From assembly GCA_004352715.1 (NCBI GenBank), contig SCFE01000022.1, forward strand, positions 1,553,773 through 1,617,772: a stretch of DNA of 64,000 nucleotides. Reading direction: 5' to 3'. The translations under genes and the position numbers were made by a program. This document shows, piece after piece, positions 1 through 13,904 of the stretch (position 1 is the first letter of the stretch; the number at the start of each line of letters is the position of its first letter). Under the pieces are notes generated by a model. That model was not told the DNA's origin, did not search any database, and worked only from the letters and a program-made list of their open reading frames with translations. The DNA comes from Hofstenia miamia (lineage: Eukaryota > Xenacoelomorpha > Acoela).

Positions 1-460
1 TTAAGAGAAGACAAATTACATTTGCAAATTCCAAATTCTAATAAATCAATTTTTTTTCTGAGAGTTTCATTGTATCATTTTGCAAGATTTTTATTACAGA
101 GTTAAAAAATTCAAAGAACATTAATTTGACTTCAGATTTATTAACACAATGTTCTATTATAAGTGAAATTGTCGGAAAAGTAATTAACCAAATTTTCATT
201 CCTTTCTTAATATCTTTTATAATCCAACTGTAATAAATAGAAGTACAGTGTATGCTAATTTCATAATAAAACAATTTAGTGTTGTCGAAACTTAGATTCA
301 GTGATATATGATGCACACTCACTGGAAATGTGGTTTTACGCTATAGTATATTTTAATACATGATTAGTTAAAACAATTATTTTTGCTTATAAACTAGTAT
401 CAAATCATATATCTTGACTTAAATCTAAATAAAATTATATAATTTCAATATATAAATGCA

Positions 461-501
<41 letters not shown>

Positions 502-2200
502 TTTGCACCACAAATAAATTAGTACTCTACTCAATTTCTTGGATATAGCTAAGCTTTCTGAAATGCTCACAGATATTTAATCAATTTTCTTTATTTATTC
601 TGTCTTTCAGCATAGTAATTATTTCCTTTGACAACCTCAGTTATTCATAAAACACGTAATTTGAAATATTTGTGGAAAATTTAACAATGATGGACGCCCA
701 GACTTAAGTGCTATTTTAAGAAATTGCTTAAAAATATTTCAAAATTTCTAGATATAATTATTTACTTGATGCAAATATTAATGTATAATGGACATAATCA
801 GGATTAGTTTATATTAAGTAAAACATATGTGAGGACATATTAAAGTTAGATTTCTGAAAATATAAAAAATAACCAGATATTATGAGTATAAAAATATTTA
901 GTTTATTGAAATTACAAACTGTAGTATATTTTAATAGCAGTTATTTAGGAATATTGAGAGTCTAGTGGATGCTTCCCGCAGTTTGGTGCAAAATGAAGTA
1001 AACTTTGTCCACAGTTTAAGACGATAAATATTGTGCAATAACTTTATATAAGTTCAATACATTTTTCATCTTTTTGTATGAATGTTTCTTATCAAAGGTT
1101 TTTTTTATAAATATTTCATCGAATTTTCTTTTTATTTAAGTGATTTCATGAAAAACTTCACGAGGAATCAATAGATATGATGTCCACAAAAATGCGTATT
1201 TGCACCACAAGAACTCACAGAAATTGGTAAATCAGCCTGTGAAGAATTCAAGTTTTATAATGGAACAACAGTAAATTATTAAAATATTTTAACAAAAATG
1301 TTCAGAAAATGAAAGGTTGAAAACTAAAACCCTTTGTTTATTTTGTGAGGAAGCCACGATGACTGACTACATACTTGAATCTTTGAACTGGAGAAGTCAC
1401 TTAGTTCTGAAGTATACTTGAGTGCAATCCACATACCAGAGGTGGCATTGGGATTTTGAAAGCAAAACAAGTTGAGTTCATGTGGAAAAAAATTTGTTGT
1501 GTTTGCTATAATTTTTTCTGTTGTACTGTAGTAAGTTAATATTTATTTTTTTAACATATTTGTAAATGTCAAAATTACCATCACATTTAGAGTAAATCAG
1601 TTGAATGCTGAATTAGAACAATATATACACTAACCTCTTCTTCCTTTCTTTTTTTCAAATAGCCTTTGCTGTTGTTGTTCTTATTTCAGCTGGTTTACTT
1701 TTTGTTTGTTTGTATATAAGTTTGCAATATCAATTTATAGAAATGGTACACAATGAAAGCCATGAACAACCAGAGTAACTACAATTCTGCTCATTCGTAT
1801 TTTGAAAACTATTTTATACTTTCTGAAATGTGTGTTTTAACTTGTCTTGTACTTTTTAAATATATTTTAAGTGTTTTTGTCACTGTTAACTTTTTTATAT
1901 AAAAATATTTTAATTGACTTCCAATTAACTGCAATTAATTAGTCAACTGACTTTTCTGAAGTGCAATTAATTAGCATGGTTTTTAAATAATTGACAAATG
2001 ATGTACCAACTGAATTTTCCAATCCCTGTAGTAGATATAATGTCATACATAAGTGTTGCAATATGCATGATTTCTATTGAAAGAGACAACAACTGAAAAC
2101 ATAGCAAACAATTTACTGAAAGCTTGAATAGTGAAGTTTCGGCCAATAACACAGCTAATTACTGATCAGAGAAGGGAACATTGATTACAAGAGCAGGATG
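1..2200. other. No gene recognised; A+T-rich DNA
   Basis: I see no coding exon, RNA gene or bounded mobile element here. Reading frames are short and of low complexity. A (TA)n microsatellite lies at about 462-497. A tract near 1640-1700 is pyrimidine-rich but is not followed by an open exon. Confidence 0.5.
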
Positions 2201-2225
2201 GAAACTAGGGTGATCAGAGATAGAT

Positions 2226-2486
2226 ATGGCAGACTATATTTATAACAAAACAGTCCATTCAACAATGAAGCTGACACCTCCTAAAGCAAAGTTTGAAAGA
2301 GAATATCAAGCCCCAGTTTCAATGATTTTCAAGATTTATACAGATAAGGTGTGCATTGAGTACACAGTGAAGTTGATGATGAGAATACAATTAATTCATG
2401 ACACATTTTGTTGTAATGCAAGTAGGGTGCAGTCTGCAAGGAGAGAAATTTTAATTGAAAAGTGTGTGGTGAGCCACATGAAGTAG
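2226..2486 (+). pseudogene. Ty3/gypsy-type integrase C-terminal relic
   Basis: The 86-residue frame starts with a segment (YIYNKTVHSTMKLTP) resembling the conserved region after the integrase catalytic core of Ty3/gypsy and related elements, where a tyrosine-asparagine-x-T/S-V-H-S pattern precedes a threonine-proline. A second half with Q-S-A-R-R-E resembles the segment that follows in those integrases. No catalytic D,D-35-E core is visible upstream and the frame stops soon afterwards, so it is a fragment. The identification rests on this short motif and is uncertain. Confidence 0.4.
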
Positions 2487-2999
2487 GAATTTTGTTTACA
2501 TCTATTCAGTAGTACATCCTACAGATAGGAGTCAATTGAAGAAGACAGAATTTTCATTGAGTAGACCTCATAAAATCAAGAAGATACATGGGGTGTATCA
2601 TCAATTGGGGGCATTCAGGGCTATGCCCTGTGAACTGTGTCTGATACTCAGAAGAATTTATTTAAGTGACCTATTACTCAATTTCACATTGCCTTTGGTT
2701 AAATAATGGACAATTTTTTTCAAAACCTTGTGGTTGCTCCATTCAACCACTTGAATATTATAAAAGGGCCGAAATAGACTCATCACTGTCCACTATTGTG
2801 GGGCAATTGTGATTGGCTCAATTTTACAATAAAACATAAACTTTCATTCATCTGTCAGTGAATAATGCAAATGCAATAACACAGCCTTCACAATTATATA
2901 GAGTTAGTTACAATGACTGCATGACACACAGATTTGCCATTTGTTGACTCAGTCATCTACTCTGTCAAAATTAACACTGTAAGCAAATCAGGGCCCACT

Positions 3000-5900
3000 A
3001 CACTACTGGAAGATACTAGAGCAAAATACTTAAGTTAGGCAGTGGTAAAGTAGTACACTCTCAAAATTTAAAATGCACAATTAAAGATATTGAAAACAAT
3101 ATTATTGATGAGAATGATTAATTTAGATTACTTGAAAACAGTAATAGCTAGTATAGCAAAATGAGTGACTTAGAAAGTGTGAATAAAGATGATTTTGATA
3201 GTGATCATGAATCTCACTTAAATGAAGAAATTGAAAAGCAAGTAATGTCACACCATATTGGCAAATTAGAATATCACTGTGACCCAGATATCTCTGAACT
3301 AAGTATTAATAACTTGATGACAAACTAAGAAATCCAGCAAAACCTAAGATGTCAAGAGAAAAGAAGTCTTGTACAACATAAGAAGGTGATGAAATATATA
3401 CAAATAAAAGATTTGAGTGTCAATGTCTTTAGACAAACAAGCAAATGTAACAGAATGGAACCCTCATCAAATGTATCATGACAAGCTGTCACATAGATGT
3501 CAAAAGAATGTTGAGCTGAGCTTGTTCTACAAATATGAAGAGACCAGGTTTTCCAAATGCTAAACAAATAGAGTCCACAGATGATGAAATGTATTACAGG
3601 AGACAAGCTTCCCAAAAATCTCACATTGAATATGAACCAAGTATGAATTATGACTTGAGAAGGCCATTTTCTCAATTGCAACCATTGGAGAAGACTACCA
3701 CATGGTCATCAATACCTCAGTACTTTAGCATTAATGAGTCAGCAAGCCCTGAAATGTTAGTAGAAAATGCTAAAATAGAAGGAGAAGTTCTGCAACCATG
3801 CATCATAGCAACATGAAAATGAAATATATAGTGTGGTATAACTGCATCAATTATCTATTTTAATTTTGACATTAATGAATTTAGTTCTTTTGTAAACTGT
3901 GCAATTTTAGCTTAATTATTTCCATTAAATTATTATGCAGTATTTTTGTTAGCTTAAAAGGTTATTGTACACAACCTGTTTTATTTATTCATGTTAGCAA
4001 CAGTGTACTATTGTTTGATTCCTTCATCAGTTACATTTGTATAAATATGTGTGATTTATTCATTGTTGGATCAAATTATTCTCAGTAAATTCATTTTACT
4101 TATTTTCTTTTGACTGTTACTTTTTATAAAATGTGTTTCTTGTTTTAACTGCATTGTTAAAGGACACCCATTTGGTGGACAAGCTGGTTAATGGCCATCC
4201 TTTAACTAGGTTAGGTATATGATTAGGGAACTTGTAGTGCTATTCATCTGTAACAAAATTGATCATTATTGCTTTCACCTAAATTGCATGAGATGAGAAA
4301 TGCACTGAGCCTAAGTTATTTTACTTAGCACTTAAGTTCACCATTTGCAACCAAAAGTTAGGGCTTCTTACTTCTCAATTGAAGTAGGGCTCTAGTCTTA
4401 TATGACTCTTCTAAATGGTTATCTGTATTGGGTTGGGTCAGTGTGGCCCCTTTTCCTTAACACAATTTCCTGTTCACTTTAACTTTAATTAGTTTATGAT
4501 ATATAGGCAGGAGGAGTTAGTTAGTTTTGTAGCATTGGTCAATCCCCACATCTACTCAAAACCCTTAATAAGATAGATTAGTAGGAATGCATGCTGATTT
4601 CTCACTGATGCCACAATAGTAGAGAGCATGATATCCATTAACACCAAGAAAAATTCAGTAAATAGTAGACAAACAACAATTCAAATTTGGTGCATCCACA
4701 TTTCCTTTTGTAAAAATTCTAGAATGAATCACAAAAATCAATATCTTGAAACTATATAGAAACTATTGCCACAGTACAGTATGTATGTCATTTGATGAAA
4801 TTTATAAATTCGATAACTTGAATCAGTTCTTTGCAAAGTACAAAAACTATCAAAAAAATTAAGCAATAAACCTTGATTTTCTTTTCATAGTATACATATT
4901 TCATAAATTAGAAATATATGACAAAATGACAATAGAAAACATTGAAATTGCATATAGTTTGGTGAAAATGAACTGTATTTGGATATGTCTAGTAGTCAAA
5001 GAATAAAAAGAGGGTACTGCACCACAACCTCTGGAGTTACTGCACTGTAGAATAGAAAGCTTTATCATATTTCAGAGGAAAGAATACTATGTTTGCAGAA
5101 TCTTTACAACAGTATAATGAGTAACAGTCACCCTCATAAGCATAAAGTTGCCAAGACACTAACTAATAATAGACAGCAGAATAGTAGTAAGTGGATGCTT
5201 GCAAGCCCAGAAATTGGAGAGCATAAATTCAAAAAGGAATATTCAGACATTAACAAATATATGAGTCCTACTTGCACTGAGTTAAGGCTGAGAAACACTA
5301 AGTAAAAACTACAATTTTGGAAATCAAGCTAACACATCAAGTCAAAGGTGATTGGACATTTATAAGAGTTGTGAAAACTATAGATGTCAAACCAAGTGAG
5401 AGATAAATAGAGCTTGAAGAATATTATATTTGTGATGAAACAAATACCAGAAATCTATGCCAGAGTGATTGTGTGGTTAATTTAGATGTTTGACACAACA
5501 CAAAAACATAACAATACCAATTGGGAATCAAGGAGATTACTGGTGGTAGAGTAGAGAAAGTACAAAATATCCATTTGCACAATAGCTCAGTAAGTAAAAA
5601 ACTGGCTGTTATTCAGAACAATGATATTCACATTAATGATAAGGGACTGTAGAAAGGTGATATTCCAGTTTGAGAATGCATTTTCTAGACTGATGTGTCA
5701 ACAAGACATATTGAGGAAAATATCAACAATGATGCTATCTAATGAGTTAGAATGGTAGGACCCAGATCTTCAGATACTTTCAGAAAATCTATGAATTATA
5801 TGCTTGGGATAATAAGCTGCAAGTTTTATCCAAAAGTCCACTATACATGGAAATTCTGATGAAAGGCTAAAGACATCAACGGCTTCCTGCAACTTATTTA

Positions 5901-6550
5901 TCAGAAAGATGTTAAAAGAAAAAATGAAATTCTATTCCATTCCACCAGCTAAGCAATAATTACCACTTGAGCTCATACTTCATGATTCATGAGATTAATC
6001 AATTGGTATGTGGTGTCAATAAAGTATTGCCAATCACAACAATTAAATAAAAGTTGAGAACACTGAAGATTTCTTTATTGAAATGAAAGTCCTTCCCTCA
6101 TCAGAAATAAGACTACTTTCAGATGTGTAAATGTTAATCAGAGAGATTAGCACTAAGAACAAATTTGAGTCCATGATTCAGCAAAAACTGAAATTGAATA
6201 TAACTAGAAGGAAAGAATAGCCATAATTTAATACCCAACAAAAAAGCTGAAATCAAGATATTGAAATGAATATGTTATAAAATGCTGATAATGGTACAAT
6301 CTCAATGATGAAATTGTTTTTCACAGAGAACCTCTCATTACTAGAAGTGGGAGCACTACAGACACTAGGGAATGTAGTAGCTGTCAATGTTCAATTTATT
6401 ACAGTGAAAATTCACTAGAGGAAGCAAAGGAGCATACAACAACAACAACATGAATGTCCTCAGCCTTCTAGAAAAGCTCCAGATTGTGAGGACAAACTAT
6501 CTCATCAAAATCAAAACGGCCACACTTTTGGGGAGGTAAACTCTTAATTA
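3000..6550 (+). pseudogene. Decayed retroelement-like DNA, unidentified
   Basis: Several short plus-strand frames (about 3160-3330, 3535-3816, 5093-5305) have a charged composition typical of decayed gag or pol sequence. None carries a diagnostic motif. The position, after an integrase-like relic and around a dispersed repeat resembling an LTR, suggests one or more old LTR retrotransposons. This is inference from context. Confidence 0.25.
4020..4375 (+). repeat. Dispersed direct repeat R1, copy 1 (possible LTR)
   Basis: This stretch shares an ordered series of blocks with about 8280-8615, including a CAGTAAATTCA block, a TTTAAAATGT-like block, a TTAAAGG...CC...CCTTTAAC hairpin, an AGGTATATG(A/G)TTAG block and a TCACCTAAATTG-like block. 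The two copies are diverged, lie in the same orientation and are about 4.25 kb apart. They could be the LTRs of a decayed LTR retrotransposon, but terminal TG/CA and a target duplication were not established. Confidence 0.5.
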
Positions 6551-7108
6551 GAATCTAACATAGGAAAAGAAAATCTCCTATGCATACTAGGCAAGCTGCT
6601 ATGCACACCTTTGATATTACTATTATGGAGAGCAAGGAGGAAACTAAGAGTAGCAGTGCACATATCAGAAAGGAAAAATTATGCAAACAACCTAAGAGAT
6701 GTGATAAGAAACATGAAAGTAGACTAGTACAAAATAGGAAATAATGCAAAGAGAGTGTACATTAAGGGTATTCCAAAATTTGTTTTTGAACTTTAGAGTG
6801 GGATGGTGGACAAATGGTATTTAAAATAATTTAAAAATAAAATTCTTCACAATTTATTAAATTACATTATGCCCTTTCTTCATTTAAATTTTACATACAA
6901 AGGTTAAAAAAGCAGTGTAAAATGTGTCTGTTATTGTTACAGAAAATATAGAATTTAATTACTAAGTTGCTTTAATATTCTCATTTGTTAGCTAAACAGG
7001 GAGGGTGGCTGTCCCCTCTTTCCGCCCACCCATATTTTCAAAATTTTCTGTATCCCATCAATGAAAAATGCCATAAAAGGAATAACAATAGCTGTCATAT
7101 GCATATAT

Positions 7109-8013
7109 AACCCATTGAAAACATTCTAGGACAGCACCTGCCTTAAAAATCACAAAATCACAAATTTTGTTCTAACTGTTGAAAAGACATTAAATTTGTC
7201 AAAAAAATTCCTACAACCACATATATTATTGGTAGATTTATGGCTTAATGGGCATGAAACTTAAAATATACTGCATTGTGATTATTTTTGAGGAATTTTA
7301 CTCTATTGGAACATACTGCTTCCCCTTCATTATCAACAGTAATTGATAAAATGATGTTATAAACATCCTATGCAAATAAACACATTTCTTAAATGATCTT
7401 TGCTGACCTCAACTGTGTGGACTTACCTGACACATTAATTTGCAAGAAAAACTTTGCAATTATAATAAAGCTAAGCTTCAAAGTAAAGACTGATTTTTTT
7501 GTTACTCTTAGAACTCTAATTTTCTATTAACAGATAATTGGCCTCATCTTCATCAGGTTTAATGATTAATCACCAATTATTGACCCTCTAGTTGGGTTTA
7601 TGTCAATGTTTTGATACTAGCATCTATCTAGAGCTTTATAGCACACCTGCATTTTATTCAAAAGCAAAAGAATACTTAAAATGTTATTGGAGCTTAGAAC
7701 TTGTTGGTATATTGAGGTTTCTAGGTAAAATTAAACCTATTAAGCTCATAGAAGATAAAGCAAAGTCAGCATCAAGCAATAATACACTTTAAATAAATAA
7801 TAATTTTGTGCAATTTCACAACATTACATTTAAAAACTGGCATTCTTTTATGTTCATAAAATAGGCCTGCATAGAATTACTATAAAATCTTAAAATGGAG
7901 AGACATGAAGCTTTTTATGTTTAAAATTTTTCTATGGTATTCTTTAAGGTTATATTGTAACTTCTCCACGTTTGGGACCCCAGGCTCTTTTAAATTTGCA
8001 AAAACCTATTTTA
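7109..8013 (+). repeat. Direct repeat R2, copy 1 (about 0.9 kb)
   Basis: This segment is repeated in the same orientation at about 8749-9545. Both begin with AACCCATTGAAAACATTCTA and end near a GGGACCCC...AAATTT block. Shared internal blocks include a Cys-free A+T-rich core and a TTTTGATACT...ATC block. The copies flank the R1 copy at 8280-8615. No coding function is visible. Confidence 0.65.
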
Positions 8014-8279
8014 AATATATATATATATATATAAGTATATATGTATATATATTGTGGCATAAAGACATTGAAACTTTGTTCTACTTTTTACTTAGAATTA
8101 TCAATTTATACTTATGAAATTTTTTAATTGATTATTTGACTAAATGAAATGGTGTTATATTTTTAGTTATTTAAATTTCTGATAATTTGACGCAGTAAAA
8201 TAGATAGCAGAACACTAGATTGTACCAGTTCAATATTTATTCATATTTTTATTGTATGCATTTCTATTTGTGCTACCAG

Positions 8280-8615
8280 TTCTTGTTAGTATATATAGGT
8301 GTGAGTTATTCATTTGTTTTTTTTTGCTTCAGTTTATTTTCAGTAAATTCAATTTGCTTTATTTTGACTTTTGATTTATTTAAAATGTTATGTTTCTAGA
8401 TTCATACATGTAGTTAAAGGGCGCCTAGACGTGGTACAGCTTGAATATCACGGCCCTTTAACAGGGCTAGGTATATGGTTAGGAGTTTTTTTAGAACAGC
8501 ATTTCCGTTGTTATTTAAATTGATTAATATTGCTGTCGCCTAAATTGAATGAGATAAGGATTTTAACTTATCACACAGGTTCCACTTCATGCACCAAGAG
8601 TTAGGGATTCTTTAT
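8280..8615 (+). repeat. Direct repeat R1, copy 2 (possible LTR)
   Basis: This is the partner of the copy at about 4020-4375. The hairpin block here reads TTAAAGGGCGCC ... GGCCCTTTAAC, more perfect than in copy 1. The copy is bracketed by the two R2 copies. Confidence 0.5.
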
Positions 8616-8748
8616 TATATATATATATATATATATAGAATGTCTTTTTAAAGAATTTCAAAAATTATTGCAATTTTGAAAGAAGTGATTTTATTTTTCA
8701 AAAATTGCAAATTATAATTTTGTAATAATATAAAAAATAATTGAACCA

Positions 8749-9545
8749 CAACCCATTGAAAACATTCTAGAAGTGCCCTTGCCCTAAAATTCACAAAATC
8801 ACAAATTTGGTCTAACTGTTGAAATGCCATTAAAATAGTTTAAAAAGTCCCTACATCACACATGTTGTTGATAGATTAATGGCTTAATGGGTATGAAACG
8901 TAAAATACACTGCATTATCATAATTGTTGAGGAATTTTAACTCTAAAGGAGCATATTGCTTTGTTTCATTATAAAGGGCAATTAGAAAAAAGCCAAGCTT
9001 CTATGCAAAAATGGATTTTTCTGTTACTCTTAGTACTTTAATTTTCTATTATCAGATAATTGGCGTCATCTTCAGCAAGTTTTCTGATTAATCGCCAATA
9101 CTTACGCCTCTGTTTGGTTTTAAATCAAAGTTTTGATACTGGCATCAATCTAGAGCTATATAACACACTAGTGTTTTTCCAAAAGCAAAAGAAGACTTAA
9201 AGTATTTTGCAGCTTAGAACTTGTAGGTTTAGTGAGGTTTCTAGGTAAAATCAAGAATCTCAGAAGGCTTTTTAGCTCATGCAAGATATAGCAAAGTCAG
9301 CATCAAAGTGCTAATACACTTTAAATATATAGTAAACTTTCTCCAATTTCCCAACATTGCATTTAAAAACTGACATTCTTTTTTGTTTACAAAATAGTTT
9401 TGCATAGAGAGTTACTATAAAATCTCAAAATTGAGATGCATAATGTTTTTTATGTCTAGTATTTTTCTTTTTTATTCTTTAAGCGTATTTTATAATTTTT
9501 CCATGTTTGGGACCCCAAACCCCAGCAAATTTAGAAAAAACTATT
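8749..9545 (+). repeat. Direct repeat R2, copy 2
   Basis: This is the partner of the segment at about 7109-8013, with several indels relative to it. Confidence 0.65.
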
Positions 9546-9549
9546 TTAG

Positions 9550-12500
9550 GAATAGCCCTAGTGTACATTGATAGAAAGTTAGCAAAGTTTAAGAATTCAG
9601 TTCAAGCACTGGATGTGAAAATACTATTCTTAGTCTCTGGAACAGGCCATCTTCTGTGGCTTGACTCATGGGGGAAAAGCATATGATTCTGTGATGTAGA
9701 GAAACGTTTGGAAATAATCACAATGATGCAAACTGAGATGAACAATCCAAATGAGATGACACAGGAAGACATCATCCAAAACATATTAATATTCTACACT
9801 GAGATGGTGATAAGCAAAATACTCAGAGATACATCTCAATACATCTACCTGTCTTTGAAGAACACATATCAGTCAGATTACAACATGCAAATGACTGTAA
9901 TAATTGTGTTAAAATGACTAAAGTTGTATGAGTAAATTCACAACATCTTTACCAGGGACATAAATCTTCTAAGAAAACAATACTTACTGAACATAAGATT
10001 ACAGAACTGAGGCTATGATAAACTTGAAAAAATGAAAAAGCAAGAATTACTCATTCAGATCATGCAGATGGCTGATTTCAGTAAGATGCAGAATTGGGAA
10101 ATGAAAAAGTGGTAGAGATGGTTCAGATGATGCAGTACATCCTAAATGGACCACATGTATCACTATTAAAATAGGTTAAGCAGGAGGAGGCATATGATAT
10201 CAATACTAGAAGGGCTTAATTTTGTTATTGGAAATGTAGTAAAAAACTTTTTGGAAGTATTTGTGGAAGCAGAGACTATTTACCAACAACATTTGCAATT
10301 ATAGTTATTTTCCATAGCTCAAGAAATTGGGTAAAATAATTTCTATAATTTTGATTGCAATATATCTTAATTTTTCATTGTACTATTTAATTTTTTCAAT
10401 TTTTGCAAATTGTAAAAGCTATGATAACAGGTTTTCATTTAACTGTTACAATTGAAATTGTATTAAAAAAGCAGATGGCTCTATGATCTTCAATAAATTG
10501 CTTTGATTTTAAGCTGAGTTCTTTTGCTCTGTAAATCATTGTTTTTATTTTGTTTTATTTTTGATGTGTATTTTATTATTATATATTCAATAATAGCTTA
10601 AATTTGTCTGAAAGGGTTTGAATTGGCCATAGACTTCTGCATGTGTTTCTTCCAGTTCTGTCAAAAAACTGTATTTTATTATTCTTCCTCAAGCCCTTTC
10701 TTAGATTAGAGATACAGATGTTGCTATTAATTAACATATTTGACCAATGCAATGTCATATTAGAGAATAACATGCCAATGGCTTACAAGTTAGCTTTAGT
10801 TGACAAGCTAATAACAATTGATTCTACAGAAAGTTGGATCTTATTTCTTCTTTGCTGAATTCTGTGTTAGCAACATGGCCATCACTTCAACTGGATGGCT
10901 GTGCATCTTTGATAGCAGAGATGAGCCAAGCAGTTACCTTCATAAGTGATATCTCACAATTAGTCAAAGTGGAAGGAGTTTTGCATTTCTGCGTTTGTTT
11001 CACAGTTGAGAATAATTAATATGAAAAAATTTGCATGACCATTTCATGAGTAGGCAAGCCAATTCTGGTAAAAAATCAACCAATGTTTGATATTTAAATT
11101 GGCATAACATCAGAGGGATTCCGTGGTTTTTCTAACCGCAATTAACAGAAGGGAACTCAAATCAAATTCAATTAAATTTCATAAAAAGGGATTGTGTGAT
11201 GTGAAAATGCACTTTACACAATTAAAGGTAGTTGCCTCTTTTACTGTCAGGGAAATGGAAAGAAAAATTACCTTGAATGCAGAAAAACCAATCATGACAA
11301 GCCAGCTTATTTCTATGAAATGCTTACTATAATAACCTTTTGCAGTCAGTTGCAATGAATGAGTTGCATAAAATAATAATAACAATACGTTTTGCTGATG
11401 CAACCATTTAAGAAGTAGTATGAGCACTTTTCAAGGCATCAGGAACTTTCCTGGACTTAAAAAGACCTCAGACTTACAAAATACTTCAATTTCTATAGCA
11501 TCAATTGCGACTCACTTCAGCCATTGTGCAGAATATTGAAATTATAGTAATTCTATAAAGTTAAAATTTGATTAAGAAAATTATCCAAATTTAATAAGTT
11601 AGCAGGTGAGAATGCAGCTGTAAACAACAAGTTTAGCTTAATAAATGAATTTGCATGGATATATTTGAAGAAATGTGCAGAATGCAAATGTGTCAAAGCT
11701 ATTTGTTAAAACTTCCTCATTAACATTAATTTGCAAATTTATTCCAAGTGCAATTTAAATGATTTGGTTTGCAGTCATGTTAACGTAAAACGCCCATTTG
11801 TTAGTGGTGTAGTTTACGGTTGCATTTTCGCTTATTAACATATTGAATTTAGTCCCTAAGCAACATAATTTAATGATTTTCATCTAAATTTTTACTGGAT
11901 GCTGTATTTAGTCTTCATTACAAATAACGTTGTTACTGAGAATATGTCATGTAAGCCTCCTTGCTATTAATGAGCTTAATGAGTGGAGTTTTAGTTGCGA
12001 ACTCTTTACTGATCTTCAAGGATTTATGTTGAGTTTGTTTGGCTCGCCCAATAGAAACCTTCAATGAATTTTGTGCTCTCTCTCAGTTTAGATGAACGTT
12101 GTTCAAGATTTTTTATTGAAGCCAATTCGTGATTACTGAAAAGGTTTAAAGGCTGTATTAAAATTTCTTACAAAATTTCAGGAGTTAATTTGATATTATA
12201 GTGTACGAAAACTTAATCCTATGGATATGGCAGTCAAAGTTTTTTACCAAATGATTGATAATAATGCCTTGAAAAAAAATATAGGGTAGTGACGTACTGT
12301 ATTGAATTTATTCAGAAGTCATTACGGGTTTTGGGAAGCAACGTCAAGTGACAAAACATACGACCCGTTTAAGCACACATTTGATGGATATAGCAAGTCA
12401 TGTTGATTTTTATTTGGCAAAAACCAACAAAGTAGTCACCATATACATGTACCTTTCAAATACGTTTAAATTAATTAAATTAGTTGCTGAAAGAAAATTA

Positions 12501-13380
12501 ATTTTTTAGTCGTATTATAGCACAATGATACATTATGGAGTCCAAATGAAACATCAAATAAATATCTGAAAACATCATATTTACAATATCAAACTTAAAG
12601 TAAGGAGGAACTGTGTACAAACACTCCATCTGTCTTCTTGATGCTCTCTAAATGTCCCACCTAGTGTTGAATCTAGGATGAAATTCGGGGTGCAAGTTTT
12701 ACATAGAGGGTGCAACTAAATCATAACATGGAATGGAACTGAAATAAATTGATACATATTAGTAACATGTGAAAATTCATTTTATGATAGAGAATATTTA
12801 ATTACATTAAGATAGTATAATTTTTAATCACAAATGTAATTCATGGCAAGATATTAAAATATACCCAAAACTTATGAACCTTATCGAAATTATAAATACA
12901 GTATACAAACATACATGAAAAAGGTAGTTCTAATCCTTGTGCCAAAATTTGAAATGTTTAGAACATGCTATTACCAATGTGTGTGAGAAAATCAGTGAAA
13001 TACAACAAGTTATTAAAAATTCACTCCAACCATTTTGATATAATGACATAGATCATTAACATTTTTGAAAGCCCTGAAAAACAACATATATAGAACCTGT
13101 AAATTACTGTTTGCAAATTGTGAAGTCAAACTCGATATTTCTAACATCATTGTTCACTATGTAATGTTGTTGCCTTTCTCAAGGGACTTTAAACAACGAC
13201 ATATTTCAGTTAATAAAGCAATAACAGCTATTTTTTGAAACTAAATCGTTTGGATTCCCGAAATAAAGGTTGAACTGTATAGTCCTAGAGAAAGTCATGA
13301 TATTCAGTGTCTACATTTGCCAAATCTGTCAAAGATGGGAAATAAGTGGTTCATGAATTCTGTCCACAGAAATAGCGAAT
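9550..13380. other. No gene recognised
   Basis: Only short unrelated frames (for example 9708-9917 plus and 11123-11332 plus) are present. None has a recognisable motif, and several overlap open frames on the opposite strand, as expected by chance in low-complexity DNA. Confidence 0.4.
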
Positions 13381-13383
13381 GTG

Positions 13384-13842
13384 TAAAGGTTATTTTTGCT
13401 ATACACTCTAATTTTGGCAGATAGCCAAAAACATTTAGCTGTTGAACACCTATTTCATATGCCTATCTTGCCAAGATGTGTATAAGNNNNNNNNNNNNNN
13501 NNNNNNNNNNNNNNNNNNNNNNNNNNNNNNNNNNNNNNNNNNNNNNNNNNNNNNNNNNNNNNNNNNNNNNNNNNNNNNNNNNNNNNNNNNNNNNNNNNNN
13601 NNNNNNNNNNNNNNNNNNNNNNNNNNNNNNNNNNNNNNNNNNNNNNNNNNNNNNNNNNNNNNNNNNNNNNNNNNNNNNNNNNNNNNNNNNNNNNNNNNNN
13701 NNNNNNNNNNNNNNNNNNNNNNNNNNNNNNNNNNNNNNNNNNNNNNNNNNNNNTAAAGGTTATTTTTGCTATACACTCTAATTTTGGCAGATAGCCAAAA
13801 ACATTTAGCTGTTGAACACCTATTTCATATGCCTTTCTTGCC
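13384..13842. repeat. Near-identical direct repeat flanking an assembly gap
   Basis: About 90 bp before the gap (13384-13475) reappears after it (13754-13842) with only a couple of differences. The gap spans 13487-13753. This may be a true tandem repeat or the two sides of one locus joined wrongly across the gap. Confidence 0.85.
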
Positions 13843-13904
13843 ACGTATTCAATATATATATATATATATTTGCATGTTTTTTATTTGGATGTTCATACAT
13901 AATA

